Origin: DASSUW01 sp963844405
GTDB taxonomy: Bacteria > Actinomycetota > Thermoleophilia > Solirubrobacterales > Solirubrobacteraceae
Length of the DNA: 64,000 bases
Direction of reading: 5' to 3'
Assembly: GCA_963844405.1 (NCBI GenBank)
Contig: CAWJNZ010000004.1
Location: 1,178,001 to 1,242,000 of the forward strand
The notes under the pieces were generated by a model. It was not told the origin of the DNA and did no database searches. It saw only the letters and a program-made list of their open reading frames with translations. Positions within the stretch are counted from its first letter, which is position 1, and every line of letters starts with the position of its first letter. A program made the position numbers and the translations under genes. Positions 49,231-57,845 of the stretch are shown one piece after another.

Positions 49231-50400
49231 GTGACAGCACCTCGTTTGGGGGCGCTCGCCCTCGGCGTCGTTTCGATCGTCCTGTTCACGGCGACCACCG
49301 CCGTCGCGCAGACGACGAACCGTGCACCACGGATCACCGCCGCCGCGGCGACGCCCGCGGCCGGCTACGGCGCCCCCCTGACGGTGGGGTTCTCGGCCAC
49401 CGCGACGGATGCTGACGGCGACACGCTGTCGTACTCCTGGAACTTCGGCGACGGCACCTCGTCGAATCTCCAGGCACCCACGCACACCTACCAGCAGCTC
49501 GGCTACTACGACGCGACGCTGACCGTGGCGGACGGCAAGGGCGGCACCGCCACGCGGACGGTCCAGGTCAACGTCCTGTCGCGCGAGCGCGACCCGGACG
49601 CCCGCTTCCGGATCCTCGTGTTCTCGAAGACGGCGGCGTTCCGGCACTCCTCGATCGACGAGGGCGTCACCGCGATCCGCAAGCTCGGCGCGGAGAACGA
49701 CTTCCAGGTCGACGCGTCCGAAGAGTCCTCGGTGTTCACGGACGAGAACCTCGCGCTCTATGACGCGGTCGTCTTCCTGTCCACGACCGGCGACGTCCTG
49801 AACGACGACCAGCAGGCGGCCTTCGAGCGGTACATCCAGGCCGGCGGCGGCTACGTCGGCATCCACGCGGCCTCGGACACCGAGTACACGTGGAAGTGGT
49901 ACGGCGAGCTGGTCGGGGCCTACTTCCGCGGCCATCCGGCGCAGCAGACGGCCTCGATCGACATCGAGGACGGCGACGACCACTCCACGCTCGGCCTGCC
50001 GGAGCGCTGGACGCGGTTCGACGAGTGGTACGACTTCAAGCCGATCAACTTCGAGGAGACCGGCAACCTCGACTACAGCCCGCGCGGCGACGTCCACGTG
50101 CTCGCCACGCTGGACGAGTCGACCTACACGGGCGAGGCCACCGGCACCACCGATCACCCGATCTCCTGGTGCCAGCGCTTCGACGGCGGCCGCTCCTGGT
50201 ACACGGCGCTCGGCCACACCGAGGCGTCCTACGTCGAGCCGGCGTTCCTGAGCCACATCCTCGGCGGCATCGAGGTCGCGGCGGGCGCTGCGACGTCGAA
50301 GGCGTGCGGCCGCCAGGGGTGGCACGGCACGAACCCGAAGAACAACGACGGGAACCTGGACGACAGCAACAACGGCTGGGGCGACGACAAGCTCCGCTGA
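49231..50400 (+). CDS. Secreted PKD-ThuA domain protein
   Basis: 389 residues. Signal peptide (about 1-27, cleavage after AVA), a PKD domain at about 32-118 (ATATDADGDTLSYSWNFGDG) and a ThuA-like domain at about 125-350 (RILVFSKTAAFRHSSIDEG, then GGGYVGIHAASDTEYTWKWY). ThuA-like domains occur in trehalose- and carbohydrate-related proteins; the reaction is unknown. The C-terminus is Asn/Asp-rich. Start is GTG 49231 after the Shine-Dalgarno GGAGGAGG. A 12-bp hairpin follows. Confidence 0.85.
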   Translation: MTAPRLGALALGVVSIVLFTATTAVAQTTNRAPRITAAAATPAAGYGAPLTVGFSATATDADGDTLSYSWNFGDGTSSNLQAPTHTYQQLGYYDATLTVADGKGGTATRTVQVNVLSRERDPDARFRILVFSKTAAFRHSSIDEGVTAIRKLGAENDFQVDASEESSVFTDENLALYDAVVFLSTTGDVLNDDQQAAFERYIQAGGGYVGIHAASDTEYTWKWYGELVGAYFRGHPAQQTASIDIEDGDDHSTLGLPERWTRFDEWYDFKPINFEETGNLDYSPRGDVHVLATLDESTYTGEATGTTDHPISWCQRFDGGRSWYTALGHTEASYVEPAFLSHILGGIEVAAGAATSKACGRQGWHGTNPKNNDGNLDDSNNGWGDDKLR

Positions 50401-50423
50401 GAGTGAGGGGGGAGCAACCGGGA

Positions 50424-50451
50424 ATGGGCGGCGCCTACAGGCGCCGCCCAT
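50424..50451. terminator. Bidirectional terminator between ThuA and amidase genes
   Basis: ATGGGCGGCGCC-TACA-GGCGCCGCCCAT, a perfect 12-bp stem with a tetraloop, between two convergent stop codons. Confidence 0.75.
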
Positions 50452-50464
50452 CCGGGTCGCAGCC

Positions 50465-52522
50465 TCAGTTCTGCGTGATCGCCCGTAGCTCGTCGGCGCG
50501 GAACTTCCGCGCGCGCGGCAGCTGACGCGGCTTACCGGGGGACACCCTGCCGCGCGAGTCGAGCGGGCCGAAGTCCGGCGGCGCCGTCCGGTGCCCCGTC
50601 GCCCGCTCGTAGGCGCTCGCGATGGCGAAGAGCTTCGCCTCGCTGAACGGCAGGCCCAGGAAGTCGATGCCCACCGGCAGCTCGGCCTCCTTGGCCGGCA
50701 GCAGCGTGCCGTCCGCCGCCCGGTCGTAGACGTGGGTGGTGAAGCCCGCCGGGACCGTCAGCGCCGGGAACCCGCGGCTGTTGATGTACGTCCACAGGCC
50801 CGAGCTGCGATCGTTGATCGTCGGCTCCTGCGGCGCCGTGAGGATCGCCGGCGGGACGTTGCCGGTCGGGTACACGACGGCGTCGAGGTCCAGCTCGGCG
50901 AAGCACTGGTGGACGACCGTCTGCAGCGTGAACCGCGTCTGCAGGGTGGCGCCGGTGTCGTACGTCCGGGCGCGGTCGGTGCTCTCGAGGTCGGACCGCC
51001 GGCTCGGCATCGCCGGATCGCTCCAGTGGTTGGCCTTCTGGATCAGGTCGGTCAGCGTGCGCATCGCGGCGTCGCCGCGTTCGCGCAGGTACATGTCGAA
51101 GTTGAACCTGCCGTCACCGACGTCGGCGCCGCCACCGCCGAGGTTGCGGATGCTCGGCTGGCCGGCGGCGTTGTGCGGCACGCGCGACGGGTCGAAGAAC
51201 ATGTCCACGAGCGTGGAGACGTGGTCGCCGACCGGCGCCCCGCCGGCGTCGAACGGGAACGCGGACGGGAACTGGCGGACGAAGAGCCCGTTCCGCCAGC
51301 GCGGCGCGAAGCGATCGACGCAGCTCTGGAAGAGCGCGCCCTGCGGGCCGGGGTCGACGATCGTGGCCCCGAGCCGGCGCAGGTCCCCGATCGCCCGGTC
51401 GACGATGTCGATCGTCTCGGAGTCCGCGACGGTGAACAGCGACTTGTTCATGTACTCGCGGACGACCCCGACGCGGTAGCCGCGCAGATCGCGCTCCTGG
51501 TACGCGTGGTAGGGCTTCGGCGGGGTCCGGCCGACGGCGAACGAGGTCAGCTCGTCCTCCGGGTCGAAGCCCGCGTACGCGTCCAGGATGCGCGCGGTGT
51601 CCTCGACCGTCCGGCAGATCGGCCCGACGCGGGTGGTGATGCCCTCTTGGACCATGCCGTCGGCGCTCACCAGCTCGCGCGTCGGCGCGATGCCCACGGC
51701 GTTGTTGTTCTTGGCCGGCTCGCGCACCGACGTGCCGGTCTCCTCGCCGATCGCGCACGTGACGAAGTTCGCCGCGACGGCCATGCCCGAGCCGCCGCTC
51801 GAGGCACCCGGATCGCGCTCGGTGTCGTAGGCGTTGCACATCGTGCCGCCGAACGAGCTCCGGGTCCCGGTGATCCCGCCCGCGGCGTACTCGCCCATGT
51901 TCGCCTTGGCGAGGATGATCGCGCCGGCGTCGCGCAGGCGCTGCACGAACGTGGCGTCGTCCGGCGGGCGGTCGTTCGCCCAGAAGGCGTCGGCGCCCGC
52001 GGTGGTGCGCATGTCGAAGGTGTCGTACTGGTCCTTGATGGCCATGACGACGCCGTGCAGCGGGCCGGCGAGATCGTGCGTCCTCGCGAACCTCGCGTCC
52101 TGCCGGGCCGCGACCTCGAGCGCGTCCGGCATGCCCGGATCGTCGTCGACGGCATCGGTCATGCTCCGCGCCTTCCGGGCGTCGAAGCCCCACGCCTGGC
52201 GCGCGGCCGGCCGCAGGTTGAGCGTCATCAGCGCGTTCAGCTTGCCGGCGTGCGGGATCGTCGAGACCGGCCCGAGGATCCCCTGCGGCTCGTTCACACA
52301 CGTGCCGTTGTAGGCCTTGATGCGCTCCAGGTACAGCTCCACCACGTCGGTCGTGGTGATCTTGCGGCGCAGGATCGCCGTCTGGATCTCCTCGATCGTC
52401 GCTTCCTCGATGCGGAAGTCGTCACGTCCCTGCGCTGCCGACGCCGCCGGCGCCAGACCGAACGCGAGCCCGCCCGCGAGTGCGCCGACGAGCGCGACGC
52501 GCCTCATCCTTCGATGCTTCAT
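50465..52522 (-). CDS. Secreted amidase-signature family hydrolase
   Basis: 685 residues. Signal peptide (about 1-30, cleavage near ASA). The amidase-signature catalytic Lys is in MAIKDQYD (about 161), the cis-Ser in GASSGGSGMAVAANF and the nucleophile Ser in IGEETGTSVREPA, so the Ser-Ser-Lys triad is complete. It is longer than typical members because of insertions around 370-480. It would hydrolyse amides outside the cell. ATG 52522 has GAGGGG 5-10 nt upstream and is preferred to TTG 52546. Confidence 0.88.
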   Translation of the reverse strand: MKHRRMRRVALVGALAGGLAFGLAPAASAAQGRDDFRIEEATIEEIQTAILRRKITTTDVVELYLERIKAYNGTCVNEPQGILGPVSTIPHAGKLNALMTLNLRPAARQAWGFDARKARSMTDAVDDDPGMPDALEVAARQDARFARTHDLAGPLHGVVMAIKDQYDTFDMRTTAGADAFWANDRPPDDATFVQRLRDAGAIILAKANMGEYAAGGITGTRSSFGGTMCNAYDTERDPGASSGGSGMAVAANFVTCAIGEETGTSVREPAKNNNAVGIAPTRELVSADGMVQEGITTRVGPICRTVEDTARILDAYAGFDPEDELTSFAVGRTPPKPYHAYQERDLRGYRVGVVREYMNKSLFTVADSETIDIVDRAIGDLRRLGATIVDPGPQGALFQSCVDRFAPRWRNGLFVRQFPSAFPFDAGGAPVGDHVSTLVDMFFDPSRVPHNAAGQPSIRNLGGGGADVGDGRFNFDMYLRERGDAAMRTLTDLIQKANHWSDPAMPSRRSDLESTDRARTYDTGATLQTRFTLQTVVHQCFAELDLDAVVYPTGNVPPAILTAPQEPTINDRSSGLWTYINSRGFPALTVPAGFTTHVYDRAADGTLLPAKEAELPVGIDFLGLPFSEAKLFAIASAYERATGHRTAPPDFGPLDSRGRVSPGKPRQLPRARKFRADELRAITQN

Positions 52523-52561
52523 CCCCCACCCCTCGTGTCGTGTCAACGGGAGCGGCGGAAG

Positions 52562-52906
52562 CTATGTGTCGCCCGTCTCGGCCTCCATGGACCGCGGGTC
52601 GGAGACGTTCTCGACCGCCGGGCGAGCCGCGAGATCGTCCGTGAGCTGTGCGGCGGCGATCCGCGCGGCCATCTCCTTGGACTCGGCGCGGTAGGTGGCG
52701 CCGCCGTCGAACTCGATGACGGGCAGCATGCGCTGCCCGCTGAGCCGCTCGAGCTCGTCGCGGCGCTCGCGCCGCCACGGGTGCTTCACGACCTCGTACT
52801 CGACCCCGGCCTCGTCGAGCGCCTTCTGCACGCCGTGGCACGGGTGCGCACGGATCCTGACGATCTCGTTCGGACAGCGATGCAGCTTGATCACGGCCGT
52901 GATCAT
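52562..52906 (-). CDS. Glutaredoxin/GST N-terminal-like thioredoxin-fold protein
   Basis: 114 residues. One thioredoxin-like domain: IKLHRCPNEIVRIRAHPCHG, EAGVEYEVVKHPW, MLPVIEFDGGATYRAES with the cis-Pro. The usual CPxC/CxxC is replaced by a lone Cys in HPCHG, so it may act as a monothiol protein or bind a thiol rather than reduce disulfides. Start ATG 52906; no strong Shine-Dalgarno. Confidence 0.65.
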   Translation of the reverse strand: MITAVIKLHRCPNEIVRIRAHPCHGVQKALDEAGVEYEVVKHPWRRERRDELERLSGQRMLPVIEFDGGATYRAESKEMAARIAAAQLTDDLAARPAVENVSDPRSMEAETGDT

Positions 52907-52988
52907 CGCTGTTGCCGACCTGTAACCGTCCCGCTACCGGGCGCGGCGAGCTTGAGCCGGTCATGCAGCCCTCGGCGAAAGGACGCCA

Positions 52989-53618
52989 ATGAGCGAGACG
53001 ACCCCCGCGCGCTACGACCCGCTGCCGGACCTGTCGCAGCTGCCGAGGTGGGTGTGGCGCCGGCTGCCCAGCGCCGGCAAGGTGGCGATGGCCGCCGCGC
53101 CGCTCCTGACCCTCGCCGCCGTGTTGGCGCTCGCGCCCGGCATCGACGGTGCCAAGGACGAGCGCGCGCAGACCGAGGCGCAACGCGCCGCGCAGGACCG
53201 CGCCGCGCACATCCGCGAGGTTCGCGCGCTGCAGCGGCCACGGTTCGCCGCTGGCGCGCCGGCGAGAGTCGACCCGGCCGCACGCGAGCGCCTCGTCGAG
53301 GCCACCGCCGCCTCGGTCCTCGCCGACGCCCGCAGCCGCATCGCCCAACCGATCCGCCGCGTCGCGTGCCAGCCGTTCCCCGTCGGTGCGAGCGCGGACC
53401 CGTCCGCGCGCTACGGAAGCTACGCATGCCTCGCCGTGACGCACGACGTGGCCCCGGGCGCCCGGAACCACGCGGCCTCGATCGGCTACCCCTACCGGCT
53501 GCGGATCGACTTCGACAGCGGCCGCTATGCGTTCTGCCAGGTCGTCGGCCGCGCGGGCGAGGGCATGATCGGCACCCAGCCGTTCGTGACGCTCTCGCCC
53601 TCGTGCGGAGGCACGTAG
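52989..53618 (+). CDS. Single-span membrane protein, paralogue of the downstream chimera tail
   Basis: 209 residues. Cytoplasmic N-terminus YDPLPDLSQLPRWVWRRLP, one transmembrane helix (about 30-50, VAMAAAPLLTLAAVLALAPG), a charged helical stretch, then an extracytoplasmic domain with conserved Cys (RVACQPFP, GSYACLAVT, RYAFCQVVG, SPSCGGT). I recognise no family. The same domain order, with about half the residues identical, forms the C-terminus of the regulator encoded 130 bp downstream. Confidence 0.65.
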   Translation: MSETTPARYDPLPDLSQLPRWVWRRLPSAGKVAMAAAPLLTLAAVLALAPGIDGAKDERAQTEAQRAAQDRAAHIREVRALQRPRFAAGAPARVDPAARERLVEATAASVLADARSRIAQPIRRVACQPFPVGASADPSARYGSYACLAVTHDVAPGARNHAASIGYPYRLRIDFDSGRYAFCQVVGRAGEGMIGTQPFVTLSPSCGGT

Positions 53619-53750
53619 CCATGCGCCGTGACCCCCTCCTCCGAGCCGTCGCTGTCGGCCGGCGCGCGCGCCGCAGGTCGCGGCGGCGACGTTCCCGGAC
53701 CTGCGGCTTGGCGGCGGGCAAGGGCTGATGTACGTTGGCTACGAACCCGC

Positions 53751-56516
53751 ATGGAGTTCCGCATCCTCGGTCCGGTCGAGGCCGTCGAAGGAGGCCATGC
53801 GGTCCCCTTGGGCGGCTCGAAGCAGCGCGCGCTCCTGACGCTGCTGCTCCTCCATGCCAACGAGACGATAAGCACCCACCGGCTGATCGACGAGCTCTGG
53901 GGCGAGCGCCCGCCCGCCACAGCCGCCAAGACGGTCCAGGTCCATGTCTCGCGCCTCCGCAAGGCGCTCGACGACCCGTCGCTCCTCCTGACCCGCGAGC
54001 ACGGATACACGCTGGCGATCGATCCCGAGGCGCTCGACGCGAACCGCTTCGAGCGCCTCGTCGGCGAGGGCAGCCGCGAGCTCGCCGCCGGGCGGCCCGA
54101 CGACGCCCTTCCGGCGCTGACCTCGGCGCTCTCGCTCTGGCGGGGAGCACCGCTGTCCGATCTCGCCCACGAGCCGTTCGCGCAGGCCGAGATCGGCCGG
54201 CTCGAGGAGCTGCGACTGGCGGCGCTCGAGCAGCTGACCGAGGCGAAGCTCGCGCTCGGCCGCCACGCCGAGGTGGTCGGACGGCTCGAGACGCTGATCG
54301 CGGAGCATCCCTACCGCGAGCGCCTGCGCGCGCAGCTGATGCTCGCGCTCTATCGCTCGGACCGTCAGGCGGACGCCCTCCGGGCGTACCAGGATGCGCG
54401 CCGGACGCTGGTCGAAGAGCTCGGCATCGAGCCGGGCCAGCGGCTGCGCGACCTGGAGCAGGCGATCCTGGCCCAGGACGAGGCGCTCGCGCTGCCGGTC
54501 GCGCTGCCGGCCGACAGAAGGGCGCCCGAGCCTCTGGCGCTCCCGGCGACGCTCCAGCGCGCGGCCGACGCGCCGTTCGTCGCCCGCGAGGCGGAGCTCG
54601 CGCGGCTGCAGCGGCTGTGGGAGGGCGGCGACCGCGTCACCGTCGTGCTGGCCGGCGACGCGGGGATCGGCAAGACGCGGCTCGCCGCCGAGCTTGCGCG
54701 CGGCGTCCGCGGCGCGGTCCTCTACGGGCGCTGCGACGAAGGCCTCGCGGTGCCCTATCAGCCGTTCGTGGAGGCGCTGCGCGTCCTGGCGCGCACGCTG
54801 GGGCCCGAGCGGATCCGGACCGAGCTCGGCCCGCTCGCGCCGGAGCTCGCTCGGCTGCTGCCGGAGCTCGCGGAGCTCGGCGAGCCGTCCAGCGCCGATC
54901 CTGAGACCGAGCGGCTCGCGCTCTTCGAGGCCGTCGCGGCGCTGCTCGAAGCCGCGACGCAGGAGCGGCGCGCGCTGCTCGTGCTCGACGACCTGCACTG
55001 GGCGCCGGCCCCCACGCTCCTGCTGCTTCGGCACCTCGTCCGCTCCGAGCGGCCGCTGCGGCTGATGGCGATCGCCACCTACCGCGACACCGAGCTCCGC
55101 CCCGGCGACGCGCTCGCGCAGCTGCTCGCCGACCTGCGACGCGACGAGAGCGTCGAGCGCATGCCCATCGGCGGGCTGGACGAGCGCGCGGTCGCCAGCT
55201 TGCTCGACGCGACGGCGGAAAAGCCGCAGGACGCCCGGCTCGCCCACCGGATCGCCACCGAGACCGGCGGCAATCCGCTGTTCATCCGCGAGCTCATCGC
55301 GCACCTGACCGAGTCCGGGGGGTCGGAGATCGTCGTCCCCGAGGAGCTGCGGCAGATCATCGACCAGCGCGTCGCGCGGCTGTCCGCTCCGGCCCAGCGC
55401 GCGCTGAGCGTGGCGGCCGTCGTCGGTCCGACGTTCTCCGTGCGGACCGTCGAACGCGTGATGAGCGACGAGCCGGGCGTGATCGACGCGCTCGACGAGG
55501 CCGCGAGCGCCGGCCTGCTCGCCGACGCCGGTCACGGCGACTACGGCTTCGCGCATACGCTGGTCCGTCAGACGATCTACCAGGGGCTCGGTGGCGCGCG
55601 GCGGATGCGACTCCACCGCCAGGTCGGCGAGGCGCTCGAGGCGAGCGGCGACGCCCCGCCCGAGGCGCTGGCGCACCACTTCGCCGAGGCCGCGAAGGAC
55701 GGGCAGGCCCGCAAGGCCGCGGCGTACGCCCTGACCGCGGGCCGCAGCGCGGCCCGCCGGGCCGGCTACGACGAGGCGGCCGCCCACTACGAGCGTGGCC
55801 TGCGCGCGCTCGAAGCCGCCGGCCGGCCTGACGAGAAGCTGCGGCGCGAGCTGCTGCTGGCGCTGGGCCGCACGCACTACGAGCCGTTGCCGGACCTGTC
55901 CGCGCTGCCGAGGTGGCTCTGGCGCCGCCTCCCCCGCGCCGGCAAGGTCGCCGTCGCGCTCGCGCCTGTGGTGGTCATCGCCCTCGTCGTGGCCTTGGAA
56001 CCGGGCATCGACCGCTCCAAGCAGGAGCGCACGGACGTGCAGGCGCAGGAGCGCGCGTCGAGGGTGGCCGCGATGGCCGAGCGCCTGCGAGCCGAGCAGC
56101 GGCCCCGGCTCGGCGGCGGGACACCGGCCGGCACCGACCTCGGTGCCCGCGAACGGCTGCTGGGCGAGCTTGCCGCCGCGATCCGCTCGGACGCGCGCGA
56201 GCGCGCCGCGGCGGGAGAGCTCGCCGGCCCGATCCTCCGCGTCGAGTGCGAGCCCTTCCCGCGCACGCTGGCCGGGATCGCGCCGCACGACGACCGCAGC
56301 GTCCGCATCGGGCGCTACGCCTGCCTGGCGATCACGCGCGAGCTGCCGGGCGACGACACTGCGACGGCCGGCGCGAGCGGCCACCCCTACCGCGCGCGGA
56401 TCGACTTCCAGACCGGCCGCTACGCGTTCTGCAAGATCGCGGCCGCGCCCGGCAAGACGCTGCCCGCCACCGGCGACCCGCTGGTCGCGCTCCCGCGCGC
56501 GTGCGGTGGCTCCTGA
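53751..56516 (+). CDS. SARP/BTAD-AAA regulator fused to a membrane-protein paralogue
   Basis: 921 residues. N-terminal winged-helix DNA-binding domain plus BTAD (about 1-250; MEFRILGPVEAVEGG, LIDELWGERPPATAAKTVQV), then an ATPase domain with Walker A GDAGIGKT (about 302-309) and Walker B LLVLDDLHW (about 410). Up to LLLALGRT (about 706) it follows AfsR/SARP-type ATPases, which then normally continue in TPR repeats. Here it continues as HYEPLPDLSALPRWLWRRLP, one transmembrane helix and a Cys-containing domain, a paralogue of the protein encoded at 52989. The join is in frame without a stop. The result would be a membrane-tethered regulator or a nonfunctional chimera. Confidence 0.8.
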   Translation: MEFRILGPVEAVEGGHAVPLGGSKQRALLTLLLLHANETISTHRLIDELWGERPPATAAKTVQVHVSRLRKALDDPSLLLTREHGYTLAIDPEALDANRFERLVGEGSRELAAGRPDDALPALTSALSLWRGAPLSDLAHEPFAQAEIGRLEELRLAALEQLTEAKLALGRHAEVVGRLETLIAEHPYRERLRAQLMLALYRSDRQADALRAYQDARRTLVEELGIEPGQRLRDLEQAILAQDEALALPVALPADRRAPEPLALPATLQRAADAPFVAREAELARLQRLWEGGDRVTVVLAGDAGIGKTRLAAELARGVRGAVLYGRCDEGLAVPYQPFVEALRVLARTLGPERIRTELGPLAPELARLLPELAELGEPSSADPETERLALFEAVAALLEAATQERRALLVLDDLHWAPAPTLLLLRHLVRSERPLRLMAIATYRDTELRPGDALAQLLADLRRDESVERMPIGGLDERAVASLLDATAEKPQDARLAHRIATETGGNPLFIRELIAHLTESGGSEIVVPEELRQIIDQRVARLSAPAQRALSVAAVVGPTFSVRTVERVMSDEPGVIDALDEAASAGLLADAGHGDYGFAHTLVRQTIYQGLGGARRMRLHRQVGEALEASGDAPPEALAHHFAEAAKDGQARKAAAYALTAGRSAARRAGYDEAAAHYERGLRALEAAGRPDEKLRRELLLALGRTHYEPLPDLSALPRWLWRRLPRAGKVAVALAPVVVIALVVALEPGIDRSKQERTDVQAQERASRVAAMAERLRAEQRPRLGGGTPAGTDLGARERLLGELAAAIRSDARERAAAGELAGPILRVECEPFPRTLAGIAPHDDRSVRIGRYACLAITRELPGDDTATAGASGHPYRARIDFQTGRYAFCKIAAAPGKTLPATGDPLVALPRACGGS

Positions 56517-56529
56517 GCGCTGTCTTCCG

Positions 56530-57042
56530 TCATGACTCGCGGAGCTTCTTGCTGCGCGCGATCCCCCAGCGGCCCTGTTCCTGGATCGCGTAGAGGTACA
56601 AGAGCGGTTCCCGCCACCCCAGCTCGTTGACCTCGATGACGGCCTGGTGGGGGCCGATGCGGATCTCGCCGGCGCGCGAGTCGCGCAGCACCCTCAGGCT
56701 CCCGGCGTCGTTGTTGCGGAACACCTTCTCGCACGAACCGGCGAGGCGGTCGAAGTAGCGACGCTCCGACGGCACCAGCGTCGCGCACACCCCCGTCCAG
56801 TCCTTCGCGGCGAACTCGGCCAGGTACCGATTGGCCACCTCGCGGATCGCCTGCGTCCGCGGCTCGTTGGTGGCGACCGGCCGGGGCGTCGCGGTCGAGC
56901 GGGCGGCTTCCCGATCGTTCCCGGAGCCACCGCATCCCGCGAGCGCCAGAGCGCCCAGCCACGCCTGGTACTTCTGGTGGGACTGACGCTGAGCGCGCTG
57001 CAGGTGTCCGGCGCCGGCCTGAGCCGGCGCCGGACGGTGCAT
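56530..57042 (-). CDS. Putative lipoprotein with uncertain start
   Basis: 170 residues from ATG 57042, but the likely lipobox LALAGCGG lies at about 33-38, behind an unusually long basic N-terminus. The first 13 codons lie in the terminator hairpin of the upstream DUF1269 gene, so translation probably starts later or the N-terminus is damaged; no alternative ATG or GTG is in frame. The mature part (IREVANRYLAEFAAKDWTGV, CATLVPSERRYF, then YLYAIQEQGRWGIARSKKL) resembles NTF2/SnoaL-type secreted proteins. Function unknown. Confidence 0.5.
   Translation of the reverse strand: MHRPAPAQAGAGHLQRAQRQSHQKYQAWLGALALAGCGGSGNDREAARSTATPRPVATNEPRTQAIREVANRYLAEFAAKDWTGVCATLVPSERRYFDRLAGSCEKVFRNNDAGSLRVLRDSRAGEIRIGPHQAVIEVNELGWREPLLYLYAIQEQGRWGIARSKKLRES
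57006..57035 (-). terminator. Terminator of the DUF1269 gene
   Basis: GTCCGGCGCCGGC-CTGA-GCCGGCGCCGGAC: perfect 13-bp stem with tetraloop, 19 nt after the stop codon of the DUF1269 gene. It overlaps the putative start of the next gene on the same strand. Confidence 0.7.
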
Positions 57043-57053
57043 TGGGGCTCCGC

Positions 57054-57704
57054 CTATGCGGCCGCGCCGACCTTGCTGCGGGTGAGCTTCGACTTGAGCT
57101 CCTCGACCTTCGCGTGGGCGTCATCCTTGTTCTTCTCGAGGCGCGCCTTCCGCAGCTCGCTGCTGGCCTCGCGTTCGGCCTTGCGCTGCGCGTCCTGCGC
57201 CGCCGCGATCTCCCGCTCGACCTCGACGACCGGCCGGCGCATGACCTGGCCGCCCAGCCGCGCCATCGCGGTGTCGATCACCTCCGGGCTCTGCTCGGTG
57301 ACCTGGGCCAGGACGGCTGTGCGCGTCGCGTGCACCTGGTTCGAGATCTCGCCCAGGACCGACTCGGTCGTCGCGACGTCATCGATGTCGAACAGCGATC
57401 CGACGAGCATGCCGTACGTGCCGCCGAGCAGCACGCCGAGCGGGCCGCCGATGATCCCGACAAGCAGGCCGATGACGCCACCGCTCGCGGCGCCGACGTA
57501 GGGGTCGTTCGCGACCTCGCTCTTGACGTCGACGCGATCGTCGGGGTCGCGCGTGACGACGGCGGCGCCGGCGATCTTGATCTGGCCCTGCGAGTCGAGC
57601 CGCTTGAGGTCGGTGAGCGCCTGGTAGGCGTTCGTGTCGTTCTCCGGGTCTTCGCCGAAGCTGACGACCAGCACGTTGTCCAGTGAGAAGGAGTCGGAGC
57701 TCAT
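57054..57704 (-). CDS. DUF1269-family membrane protein
   Basis: 216 residues. N-terminal alpha/beta domain (VLVVSFGEDPENDTNAYQAL), a Gly-rich hydrophobic hairpin at about 80-110 (GVIGLLVGIIGGPLGVLLGG), then a long charged coiled-coil-like C-terminus (about 150-216). DUF1269 proteins are small membrane-associated stress proteins of unknown biochemical function. ATG 57704 has GAAAGGA upstream. It is divergent from the MalT-like regulator and has the shared palindromic operator 71 bp upstream. Confidence 0.8.
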   Translation of the reverse strand: MSSDSFSLDNVLVVSFGEDPENDTNAYQALTDLKRLDSQGQIKIAGAAVVTRDPDDRVDVKSEVANDPYVGAASGGVIGLLVGIIGGPLGVLLGGTYGMLVGSLFDIDDVATTESVLGEISNQVHATRTAVLAQVTEQSPEVIDTAMARLGGQVMRRPVVEVEREIAAAQDAQRKAEREASSELRKARLEKNKDDAHAKVEELKSKLTRSKVGAAA

Positions 57705-57774
57705 GGGACGATCCTTTCGTTGAGGGGGTTTGGAGGAACGCTGCAAGGCTCCCGCCGGCGTGGGTGAGCGGTCA

Positions 57775-57791
57775 TCACAAACTTCGTGTGA
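57775..57791. promoter_or_regulatory. Shared palindromic operator, copy 1 (DUF1269/LuxR)
   Basis: TCACA-N7-TGTGA. It sits between the divergent DUF1269 (start 57704) and MalT-like (start about 57846) genes. Together with its flanks it matches the site upstream of the HdeD gene over about 38 bp, in the same orientation relative to the downstream stress gene. Confidence 0.6.
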
Positions 57792-57845
57792 TTGAGGCGA
57801 CTCGGTTGGTCGCGGCCGCGATTTCTGCGAGGGTCGTTGCTGGGA

